From: an uncultured Bacteroidota bacterium
GTDB lineage: Bacteria > Bacteroidota > Bacteroidia > 2-12-FULL-35-15
DNA: 19,136 nt
Reading direction: 5' to 3'
NCBI GenBank assembly: GCA_903881065.1
Contig: CAIRRW010000140.1
Coordinates: 1-19,136, forward strand
The position numbers and the translations under genes are program-made. How positions within the stretch are numbered: the first letter of the stretch is position 1; the number at the start of each line of letters is the position of its first letter. Positions 6,960 to 14,191 of the stretch are shown piece after piece. The notes beneath the pieces are model-generated. The model was not told the origin of the DNA. It worked only from the letters and a program-made list of their open reading frames with translations, and did not search any database.

Positions 6960-7772
6960 CTAGTTAGGCGATATTGTGTTAGTTTCTAGTTTTTCATTAA
7001 ATATCTTTTCAATTTTAAATATTTCAAAATGATAGTTGTTTGTTATTTTGTTAATAAATTCGTCAGTTCCGCCAACATATGAAAAAGGTAAATCAAAGTC
7101 TGATATTATACACCAAGTTTTGTCGTCAGGGAAAATCGCAGTTGGATTGTCTCTTAAAAATTCTTCGTTGTTTAATGTTTCAAATTCAGATATGTTTCCT
7201 TTAAGATTCTTATCTTCTTTACAGTTGTCCGTTTTTAAAAAGTTATAAAAATAGTTAACTGGAATATCTCCATATATTTCTGTAAGTTTAGAAAAAATAA
7301 ATTTTAAATCTTTTGTTTCGCAACTTCCTTCTGAGGGATACAGCAAGTAAACTGGCCAATCTTCAATTTTAAAATTGCGTTTGCTACTGTGAATAGTATT
7401 TAAAATTGTATTTTGTATTTTGTATGCCGTTGTTAAATCAAACTCATAACCGTACATTTTAAAGAATTCAGTCCACTTGACTTCACTGAAGTGATCAAAA
7501 TTTCTTTCATCCCTTTTGATTTTGTGCCCAGATTCAACCAAAGTTTTAAGTTCCCAATTTATCGCAAATGGATGCAAAACGATAGCATAACTTTCATACA
7601 CCATAGGGCAACATTTAAGCAACAAATACCAAAAGGCATTTTCATCTTTTATTTCTCCCTCAACTTTAATATTATCCCCAAGTGAAGCTTGTCGTCTAAT
7701 CCATTCTGGTAATTTGTTGTTTGTCTCAGTCATTTTGCCATTGTTGGTATTTTTACCAACAACCTTTTGCAT
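6960..7772 (-). CDS. Hypothetical cytoplasmic protein, 270 residues
   Basis: Not recognised. There is no signal peptide or membrane segment. It is rich in aromatic and charged residues, with patches such as LPEWIRRQASLGD near the start, FWYLLLKCCPMVYESYAIVLHPFAINWE, and WCIISDFDLPFSYVGGTDEF near residues 230-250. The start is ambiguous: ATG at 7772 (11 nt after an exact -7 box) or ATG at 7733 (residue 14). The first 13 codons coincide with a perfect 9-bp hairpin, which would lie in the leader if the second start were used. It is 67 bp from the next gene on the same strand. The overall look resembles single-domain accessory proteins such as immunity proteins, but nothing here proves that. Confidence 0.7.
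   Translation of the reverse strand: MQKVVGKNTNNGKMTETNNKLPEWIRRQASLGDNIKVEGEIKDENAFWYLLLKCCPMVYESYAIVLHPFAINWELKTLVESGHKIKRDERNFDHFSEVKWTEFFKMYGYEFDLTTAYKIQNTILNTIHSSKRNFKIEDWPVYLLYPSEGSCETKDLKFIFSKLTEIYGDIPVNYFYNFLKTDNCKEDKNLKGNISEFETLNNEEFLRDNPTAIFPDDKTWCIISDFDLPFSYVGGTDEFINKITNNYHFEIFKIEKIFNEKLETNTISPN
7741..7762. promoter_or_regulatory. Perfect 9-bp hairpin at the start of the 270-residue gene
   Basis: Arms TTGTTGGTA and TACCAACAA flank a 4-base loop. It lies 17-38 nt after the -7 box at 7784-7791, so it falls in the first few dozen bases of the mRNA. It either encodes residues 4-11 (start at 7772) or forms a leader stem-loop just before the alternative ATG at 7733. It could act as an operator or as a structure limiting ribosome access. 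Confidence 0.5.
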
Positions 7773-7783
7773 TTAAGTCAATC

Positions 7784-7791
7784 CAAAAGTA
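7784..7791 (-). promoter_or_regulatory. -7 promoter box of the 270-residue gene
   Basis: Reads TACTTTTG on the minus strand, identical to the gldF box, ending 11 nt before the ATG at 7772. The predicted transcription start is near 7779. Confidence 0.55.
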
Positions 7792-8116
7792 CTAAATCAT
7801 TCTTTACTCTCTAATAATAAAAACTCTTTCGACATTTTACACACCTTATATATATGTATCATTTCTCCAAAGCTGTATTTCATCCAATTTCCAGAAATCA
7901 GTAAACTGCCATAAGCTAATTATGGGATGACGATTTACAACTGTAAACTGCCATCCAAAAATCTGTGGGTACTATTGCAGTATCAAAATCAACGTTCTTT
8001 TTTTTATTGTATTAATAATAGTGTAGGTTAAAGGCAAATGAATAGCCGAAAACCTAAAAACAAGTGCTTTCTACTGGAAAATAGTTAAAAGCCGCCCAAC
8101 TTCAAAGTAGAGGGGT
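7792..8116. other. Non-coding stretch with small repeats
   Basis: No credible gene was found on either strand. Two copies of GTAAACTGCCAT start at 7901 and 7943, exactly 42 bp apart. The first copy runs into a 6-bp inverted repeat, CCATAA-N5-TTATGG (7909-7925). Otherwise the stretch is AT-rich and unremarkable. It leads into the 21-bp array. Confidence 0.5.
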
Positions 8117-8299
8117 TGCTCTATAGTTCGAAGAAGCTGCTCTGTAGTTCGGAGTACCTGCTCTGTAGTTTGGAGTACCTGCTCTGTAGTTTGGAGTACC
8201 TGCTCTGTAGTTTGGAGTACCTGCTCTGTAGTTCGGAGTACCTGCTCTATAGTTCGGAGTATCTGCTCTTTAGTTTGGAGTATCTGCTCTATAGTTCGG
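8117..8299. repeat. 21-bp tandem repeat array, about 8.7 units
   Basis: Units beginning TGCTCT start at 8117, 8138, 8159, 8180, 8201, 8222, 8243, 8264 and 8285, spaced exactly 21 bp. The consensus begins TGCTCTGTAGTT and ends GGAGTACC. Variation is mainly C/T at the TTYGG position and G/A (once T) at the eighth base; the first unit is more diverged and the last is cut short at 8299. There are no indels. 21 bp equals two helical turns, so each unit presents the same DNA face. It is also a multiple of three, so some frames stay open across the array, but the only plus-strand ORF begins with TTG and is pure repeat, so coding is doubtful. Confidence 0.9.
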
Positions 8300-8419
8300 T
8301 CAAAATATCAATAAAACCAACGATTAACTGAAATAACAACGCCGGAGATTGCCAGATTAGGAGATAAAGGGATGAGATTTTGGAAGGTCTTGAGAAATAA
8401 TCCAAGGGATAGATTTATT
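8300..8419. other. Intergenic sequence, no feature seen
   Basis: Lies between the repeat array and the stop of the GH3 gene. No terminator-type hairpin followed by a T-run is visible on the minus strand after the GH3 stop. Confidence 0.4.
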
Positions 8420-9940
8420 TTATAACTGTTTAATAATCGAATGAATTTCTTCTGCAAATTTTCTTTCATTGCTCAATCGAGGAACTTTATGCTGTCCGCC
8501 CAACTTGTTTTTCGATTCGAACCATTTGTGAAATGTACCTTCGGGAACTGATTTAACAATAGGATGTTTTAATATCATATTCTGATATCGTTTTGCTTCA
8601 TAGTCCGAATTGATTGATTTTAGTGCATTATCCAGCATTTCTGTAAAGTATTCAATATTTTCAGGATATACTTCGAATTCAATTAACCACTCGTGTGCCC
8701 CATTTTCAGTGCCATTCATGTATACAGGCGCTACTGTATATTCTTTTATTTGAGCAAAAGATTTTTCACAGGCAATTATCAACGCCTTATCAGCATTTTC
8801 CATAATCACTTCTTCACCAAACGCATTTATATAATGTTTTGTTCGGCCTGTAATTTTAAATCGAAAAGGATGTACGGAAGTAAACTTAATGGTGTCACCT
8901 AATTTATACCGCCACAAACCTGCAGTAGTTGATATTACAAGTGCATAATTAACATCCACAATTACTTCGGAAATAGATAATGTTTTTGGGTTTTCATCAT
9001 CAATATTTTCAAAAGGAATAAATTCATAATATATTCCATAGTCAAGCATTAATAACAACTCGTCCGAATTACGTTGGTCTTGTATGCCAAAAAATCCTTC
9101 TGTAGCGTTGTATAATTCAAGATAATTCAAATCCGGCTTATCGAAAATAGTTTTAAATTGTTCTCTATATGGATTAAAACTTACCCCTCCATGAAAATAA
9201 ACTTCCAGATTAGGCCATACTTCACTTATTGATTTTTTACCTGATTCATCCAATACTCTTTTCATTATCAGCATCATCCACGAAGGCACTCCGGCAAGGC
9301 TTACAATGTTTTCCTGCATGGTTGCTTTAGCTAATTTATCCAGTTTTTCGTCCCATTTTTCCATTAACGCAATTGCCAAATCCGGTGAACGAAAGAACTC
9401 CGCCCATATGGGTAGATTATTAACCATTATAGCAGATAAATCACCATTTTGAGACTCATAGTTTCCAAAATTGTCAGTGACTAAACTTCCTGCAAGTTCT
9501 AGATTTTTCCCTGTAAATAATTGTGTTTCCGGATTTAGTGAACAATGAATCGCAATCATATCGCGTCCTCCATTATAATGACAATTCTCCAGACTATCTT
9601 CACTCACTGGGATAAATTTACTTTTATCATTTGTGGTACCGGATGATTTAGCAAACCATTTTATATCTGTATTCCACAAAATATTCTGCTCTCCCTTACG
9701 CATCCTTTCAATAAAGGGTTTCAAAGAATCATAATCCTGAATTGGAACTGTGTTTTTAAACTGTTCCAGCGAATTTATGTTTTTATAATTAAATGATTTT
9801 CCCCATTCCGTATCTTTTGCAGAAGTAATTAATTTTCGCAAACTCTCACTTTGCACATCTTCCGGATATTTCATGAACAGCTCAATCTGATGCATCCGCT
9901 TCTTCATCCACCAACTAGCTATGCTATTTAATATTGCCAT
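8420..9940 (-). CDS. GH3-family acyl-adenylating enzyme (GH3 auxin-responsive promoter-like)
   Basis: 506 residues, close to the usual bacterial GH3 length. ANL-superfamily motifs appear in order: the ATP loop SSGTTNDKSKFIPVS (residues 99-113), YNATEGFF (277-284), GLWRYKLGDTIKF (341-353) and the hinge region FKITGRTKHYINAFGEEV (361-378). Plant GH3 enzymes adenylate a carboxylate (jasmonate, indole-acetate, benzoates) and join it to an amino acid. Bacterial GH3 substrates are mostly unknown, so only acid-amido synthetase-type chemistry can be proposed here. The protein has no signal peptide and is cytoplasmic. Its ATG is 18 nt after the PolX stop, so the two are co-transcribed. Confidence 0.92.
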   Translation of the reverse strand: MAILNSIASWWMKKRMHQIELFMKYPEDVQSESLRKLITSAKDTEWGKSFNYKNINSLEQFKNTVPIQDYDSLKPFIERMRKGEQNILWNTDIKWFAKSSGTTNDKSKFIPVSEDSLENCHYNGGRDMIAIHCSLNPETQLFTGKNLELAGSLVTDNFGNYESQNGDLSAIMVNNLPIWAEFFRSPDLAIALMEKWDEKLDKLAKATMQENIVSLAGVPSWMMLIMKRVLDESGKKSISEVWPNLEVYFHGGVSFNPYREQFKTIFDKPDLNYLELYNATEGFFGIQDQRNSDELLLMLDYGIYYEFIPFENIDDENPKTLSISEVIVDVNYALVISTTAGLWRYKLGDTIKFTSVHPFRFKITGRTKHYINAFGEEVIMENADKALIIACEKSFAQIKEYTVAPVYMNGTENGAHEWLIEFEVYPENIEYFTEMLDNALKSINSDYEAKRYQNMILKHPIVKSVPEGTFHKWFESKNKLGGQHKVPRLSNERKFAEEIHSIIKQL

Positions 9941-9958
9941 TTAATATTGATGTAATTT

Positions 9959-11557
9959 TTATTTTCTGGAATTGAAGTATAATTCGATTTCGGATAAAGA
10001 TAGTGTATTTAAACACATTTCCTTAGTAAGCATACCTTTTCTGGCCACACAGGTTCCGTAATACAAATCATGATAGCCTTGTTTTTCGTGAGCATCAGGG
10101 TTGATGGATATTTTTACACCACGTTCCAAACAATAAGGAATCCAACGCCAATCAATATCCAGACGATAAGGATGAGCATTCAATTCTATAATTACGCCAT
10201 TAGCAGCACAGGCATCTATTATTTTTTTATGATTGATAGGATAGCCGGGGCGCGATAGTAATAATCTTCCTGTTGGATGACCTAATATTGTAGTATATAT
10301 ATTTTCAACTGCTTTTAATAATCGTGCAGTAGCTTTTTCCTCCGTCATCTTTAAATTCGAATGTACTGAAGCTACAATAAAATCAAATGTTTTAAGTACC
10401 TCTTCTTCATAATCCAATGAGCCATCATTTAAAATATCGCTCTCCACTCCTTTAAATATTTTGAATGGAAATAACTTTTTATTTAACTCATCAATTTCTG
10501 CATGTTGCGCCAAAACTTTATCTATCTTCATTCCTTCAGCATAAAAAGCAGATTGAGAATGATCACATATTCCTAAATATTCATATCCCAATTCCTTGCA
10601 ATAGGTAGCCATTTCCTTTAAGGTATTCACACCATCACTATATGTACTGTGATTATGAAGGATGCCTTTTAAGTCAGTAACCTCAATCAACTTTGGAATA
10701 TTGTTTGCTTTCGCAAGTGCTATTATTTCAGCGGACTCTCTTAATTCCGGTTCAATATATTGAAGATTATTAAATGAAAAAATCTCCTTTTCGTTTTTCA
10801 TTTCTGTTGGAAACTTGAACTCTGAAATTTGAAACCCTTCACCTGCAGTTGTTTCAAACAGTTTTGTATAAAATTCATTTTCTTTACAGGTAATAAGTTC
10901 TATTTTAATAGTTGATTTATTAGTTATATCATTAGTAATCACAGCATTTCCAGCAGCAATAAGTATTTCCAGTTTATCCACCACTTCACACTTTCTGCGC
11001 ATTGCTCCGGTTAACGAAACCAATTCCGTTTTGTATTCTTTCTTCAGCCAATCAACCAAACTTATTGCAAATTCTTCCACGGAGGCATAATGATACCAGC
11101 CAATATTAGATTGAAAAAATTCTACCTGCTTTTTTACTTCCGCCTGCGTTTTCGCCCCGAAACCTTTTAGTGTTATAAGCCTGTTTTCATTGCATGCATA
11201 CAACAATTCGCCTATACTTTCAATCTCCAGTTCCTGCCATAGTTGCCTCACTTTTTTCGGTCCTATTCCTTTTATTCGCAGCATTTCCACCACTCCTTCA
11301 GGAGTCAGTTTCAACATTTCATTCAACTCCTTTAAGTTGCCTGTAGTTTGCAATTCAATTATTTTTGCTGCAATACTTTTTCCTATCCCATCAATCTTTT
11401 CAAGTTCTTCCAGCGACTTTCCTTCTAAATCAATATCTAATTTATTTAACTTGAAAGCGGCATTTGCAATCGATTTTATTTTAAAAGGATTAACTTCATG
11501 CAGTTCCATCAGCTGTGCTGTGAGTTTGAGGATACGAGCTATTTCTTCGGTAGTCAT
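9959..11557 (-). CDS. polX: PolX-like protein: degenerate polymerase domain plus PHP exonuclease domain
   Basis: 532 residues, slightly shorter than Bacillus PolX (about 570). Domain order: N-terminal 8-kDa/HhH regions with GIGKS (57-61), GIGPK (97-101) and GFGAK (132-136); a polymerase X palm-like domain (about 155-265); the linker YIEPELRES; and a C-terminal PHP domain (about 298-530). PHP metal ligands look intact: H301, H303, D308, D332-H333, E372, H399, H427, D488 and H490. The palm does not: the usual catalytic DxD after a GxxRR motif reads D194-K-L-E197 here, so the metal-binding Asp pair becomes Lys and Glu, the third Asp becomes E220, and the TGSxxHN nucleotide motif is unrecognisable (TAGEGFQ). 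It is therefore likely a DNA-binding 3'-5' exonuclease or phosphoesterase in base-excision repair, not a polymerase. A one-mismatch -7 box (GATATTTG) lies at 11580-11587. Confidence 0.9.
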   Translation of the reverse strand: MTTEEIARILKLTAQLMELHEVNPFKIKSIANAAFKLNKLDIDLEGKSLEELEKIDGIGKSIAAKIIELQTTGNLKELNEMLKLTPEGVVEMLRIKGIGPKKVRQLWQELEIESIGELLYACNENRLITLKGFGAKTQAEVKKQVEFFQSNIGWYHYASVEEFAISLVDWLKKEYKTELVSLTGAMRRKCEVVDKLEILIAAGNAVITNDITNKSTIKIELITCKENEFYTKLFETTAGEGFQISEFKFPTEMKNEKEIFSFNNLQYIEPELRESAEIIALAKANNIPKLIEVTDLKGILHNHSTYSDGVNTLKEMATYCKELGYEYLGICDHSQSAFYAEGMKIDKVLAQHAEIDELNKKLFPFKIFKGVESDILNDGSLDYEEEVLKTFDFIVASVHSNLKMTEEKATARLLKAVENIYTTILGHPTGRLLLSRPGYPINHKKIIDACAANGVIIELNAHPYRLDIDWRWIPYCLERGVKISINPDAHEKQGYHDLYYGTCVARKGMLTKEMCLNTLSLSEIELYFNSRK

Positions 11558-11690
11558 TATTTTATGGTATAAAAGAAAACAAATATCACTATTTATTTTA
11601 ATTGTTTTCCTTTTTCATGATTAAACAAATAAAACTCTTTGAATATTAGTGTTAAGTATTTTGTAAGGTTTTAATTGTGACTAGTCATTT

Positions 11691-11773
11691 CGTTCAGAAT
11701 GGCAATTCCATAAAGGAGTGAAGGAGCAGGGGGAATAGGTTTTCATTCCGAACGCAATGAGGATTCACTCCTT
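11691..11773. repeat. Interleaved inverted repeats in the spacer between redoxin and PolX genes
   Basis: Two inverted repeats overlap in the order A-B-A'-B'. A is CGTTCAGAATG (11691-11701) and A' is CATTCCGAACG (11744-11754), complementary except one G-T wobble. B is AAGGAGTGAA (11713-11722) and B' is TTCACTCCTT (11764-11773), perfect. The two stems cannot both form as nested hairpins, only as a pseudoknot or as alternatives. The CATTCCGAACGCAATGAGGA stretch resembles the dispersed palindromic intergenic repeats I know from many bacterial genomes. The rest of 11558-11851 holds no gene. Confidence 0.65.
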
Positions 11774-11851
11774 CATTGATGTATGACTTTTTATTTACAT
11801 ACTCAATACTTGTTTTTTTATTAGGAGTTTTTTGTTTGTAACCCATAAAGT

Positions 11852-12496
11852 TTATTTATGTTTATAATCAGGATTAATATCCGGCGCATTGCGGTAATGT
11901 ATTTGGCAGCCCAGTGATTTAGTATTATTTATCGGCACAGGGTTTCCTTTTAATAAAGCATCTGCAGCCATTTCTGCATAATGGTTCACGACCTTGTCAG
12001 GTTCTTTGCCATTATCATCTATCGCTCCTTTATATTTTATAACCCACTCACTGTTTTCTTTCCAAATTATAAAAGCATGAGGGGTTTTTTCGGCACCAAA
12101 ATTTATTCCTGTTGTTTGCAGGCCATCAAATAAATATGGGAAATTAAATTTTTCGGCTTTCGCTTTTATTACCATTCTTTTATAGCAATCTTCTTCATAA
12201 GTAATAGTATCGGTTGAACTTATTGCTATTAATGGAATGCCGAGCGGTGTATATTTTGTATTCAACTTATTCATTCTTTCGGGATATAGCTTGGCAAAAG
12301 GACAGTGATTGCACGTAAATACAATAATGAATCCTTTGGCTTTAGGGTAATCTTTGAGCGATACCATTTTGCCATTTACATTAAGCAAACGGAAATCTTT
12401 AATAACTTTTTTATCAGTATCAGCGAAACTAAAAAGCAGGATAGACAAAAGAAGAATGAAAGTTGAAACGATATAATTAATGCTACTGTTATTCAT
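11852..12496 (-). CDS. Secreted thioredoxin-fold redoxin with CNHCP active site
   Basis: 214 residues. Residues 1-25 form a signal peptide or membrane anchor (IVSTFILLLSILLFSFA). The rest is an AhpC/TSA-type thioredoxin fold: VIKDFRLLNVNGKMVSLKDY, then FTCNHCPFAKLYPER with C62 and C65 as the active pair, and the cis-Pro region GAEKTPHAFII. It ends with a further Cys in LGCQIHYR, a common end for this subfamily. It is predicted to be a thiol oxidoreductase or peroxidase-like protein outside the cytoplasm. Its ATG is 21 nt after the arylsulfotransferase-like stop, making it last in the multicopper oxidase operon. It could maintain disulfides or metal sites of its operon partners, which is inference. 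Confidence 0.88.
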   Translation of the reverse strand: MNNSSINYIVSTFILLLSILLFSFADTDKKVIKDFRLLNVNGKMVSLKDYPKAKGFIIVFTCNHCPFAKLYPERMNKLNTKYTPLGIPLIAISSTDTITYEEDCYKRMVIKAKAEKFNFPYLFDGLQTTGINFGAEKTPHAFIIWKENSEWVIKYKGAIDDNGKEPDKVVNHYAEMAADALLKGNPVPINNTKSLGCQIHYRNAPDINPDYKHK

Positions 12497-12517
12497 TAAA
12501 ACTGTTTTAATTGTTTT

Positions 12518-14185
12518 TTATTGATGAACTAATTTAAACGTATTATTCTCGTGTACTGATTTTAAATTAAGAAAGTAAATACCTGCTGATAAATCAAAAC
12601 CTAAATTTATTTCAGTAGTGGCACCGGTAGATATATCAATACTACTGCTATAAATTATTCTACCTGTAATGTCCATTAAACTGGCAGTAGTATTTATAAA
12701 ATTGATTGAACAATTAATTATCAATTTGTCATTAAATGGATTTACAACATTAATGTTTGTGCTTTTTTTATAAACAGATTCATTAATTCCAGTAGTAACC
12801 GAACAAGTATAAGGTAATGGATTCAATTCAATTGGATTACCTTCGGTTAATGTATGTCCTGTGAAGCCGCTGTAATTTGCAGGATAATAAATACATCTGA
12901 AAGTAGTATTGGTAGCCGAGGTACTACCTTGTGCAACAGGGCCAGTACTGCCCACTGGATTTATATACTCCCAAACAGTATTAGCCGAAGAATCAATCTC
13001 AAAAAAATTCCCTTTAGTAGCTTCACAAATAATAGTATTACCATTACTTAGCCGCTGTGCGCCACCCATGTTAAGGCTAAAAAAACTGGATGGTACTGCA
13101 TTCATATAACTGTAAGAATTAGAAGATGGTCCGTAAGCTTGGCCTGAAATTAATGTATAATCGCCATTTGCATCCACTGGTTGAGTAATAATGTCTACTG
13201 AAGAAGCATTGCCGCCGGTGCGGCCTACACCGTTATTAAAAATCATAATCTTATCAGCATCTTTATATCCTGCAGGTATCCAGGTAGGGTTGTGTTGAAG
13301 ATATAATTTCCTGTCGGCAGCTGTACCTCTATTATACGCCTGTGGATTTCCCCAACGGTATAAAAAGTCGCCGCCTTTATTGTGTTTGCCTCCTGCATGA
13401 GTTGCTGCTTCTGCTGTGGTGGTGCTGTGATCAATAATATAAATCTCGCTTAAATTATGGAAACTGAACATCACCTGATCAAGTGTTGCGTTATAAGTTA
13501 ATGCGTTCAGGTGAGTCCAGTCTACTTCGGTTGCACTGTCGGTACCTATAAAATTAATATTCATAAGTTCAGGATGGTCAGCCACAACGCCGTAATTAGC
13601 TTTAGTATTATCAAAATCCTGAATAAGATGATCAAACAGATTCCACTGCCACACAATGTTTCCTCCAGAAGTACCTGTCGGTTGAATCTCTGCAATTTTT
13701 GCACTCCACAAGGTAGCACCAAGCTTTGCAGGATTTCTACCTGCAGCTATTGCCTGTGCTGAAGTATAACTTTGCCAAATAGCTATTAAAATATTACCAT
13801 TAGGCAATGGGCATATATCGTGGTTTTGTGTTGAAGTGGCAGTTGATATGGTGTCCGACCATAACAAACTGCTGTTCCAGTCGTACTTTGCAATAACCCC
13901 ACCTGCAGCTCCACCGGTGTTAAAAGTAGGATTCGGCTTCACTTCTGTACGTATTAAACTTCCATCAGGCAGAAGATATACTGATAAACCTGGCTTCTTA
14001 GGACTTGCCCATTCATGAATTTTTTTGCCGCACTTATCAATAAGGTAAGTAGTGTCCGATTGAATTGGCGCAAACAATACATACCCATCCAATGAGTTAG
14101 CTGTTCGGCTAATTAATCCAACTGTCTGTGAATGTGCTACAGAAACAAAAGAACAGAAAATGGAAAAAATTATACTCTTTTTCAT
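12518..14185 (-). CDS. Arylsulfotransferase-like beta-propeller, T9SS cargo
   Basis: 555 residues. Signal peptide at 1-20 (ends AHSQ). Residues 30-440 form a PQQ-like/ASST-type propeller with blade-end motifs LLWSDTIS, IVWQWNLFDH, FLYRWGNPQ and VWEYINPVG, plus paired G-N segments (LPNGNILIAIW, LSNGNTIICEA). Candidate active-site residues of the arylsulfate sulfotransferase family are H122 (NHDICPLPNG), H225 (DWTHLNAL) and H299 (QHNPTWIP); which one is the sulfate-carrying His needs an alignment. The family moves sulfate between phenolic compounds without PAPS. Residues about 478-555 are a T9SS type A sorting domain (NPFNDKLII, DITGRIIY, LSAGIYFLNL). The ATG is 6 nt after the multicopper oxidase stop, so they are tightly co-transcribed. 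Sulfotransferase activity itself is not proven. Confidence 0.85.
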   Translation of the reverse strand: MKKSIIFSIFCSFVSVAHSQTVGLISRTANSLDGYVLFAPIQSDTTYLIDKCGKKIHEWASPKKPGLSVYLLPDGSLIRTEVKPNPTFNTGGAAGGVIAKYDWNSSLLWSDTISTATSTQNHDICPLPNGNILIAIWQSYTSAQAIAAGRNPAKLGATLWSAKIAEIQPTGTSGGNIVWQWNLFDHLIQDFDNTKANYGVVADHPELMNINFIGTDSATEVDWTHLNALTYNATLDQVMFSFHNLSEIYIIDHSTTTAEAATHAGGKHNKGGDFLYRWGNPQAYNRGTAADRKLYLQHNPTWIPAGYKDADKIMIFNNGVGRTGGNASSVDIITQPVDANGDYTLISGQAYGPSSNSYSYMNAVPSSFFSLNMGGAQRLSNGNTIICEATKGNFFEIDSSANTVWEYINPVGSTGPVAQGSTSATNTTFRCIYYPANYSGFTGHTLTEGNPIELNPLPYTCSVTTGINESVYKKSTNINVVNPFNDKLIINCSINFINTTASLMDITGRIIYSSSIDISTGATTEINLGFDLSAGIYFLNLKSVHENNTFKLVHQ

Positions 14186-14191
14186 TTTATT

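Noticed and set aside
8116..8331. 71-codon plus-strand reading frame over the 21-bp array (7-residue repeat, LEYLLCS-like)
   Set aside because: It starts with TTG, consists almost only of the repeat, and stays open because 21 is a multiple of three. There is no promoter box or independent coding sign.
11190..11624. 144-codon plus-strand reading frame
   Set aside because: It is antisense to the PolX N-terminus, whose HhH motifs show that the minus strand is coding.
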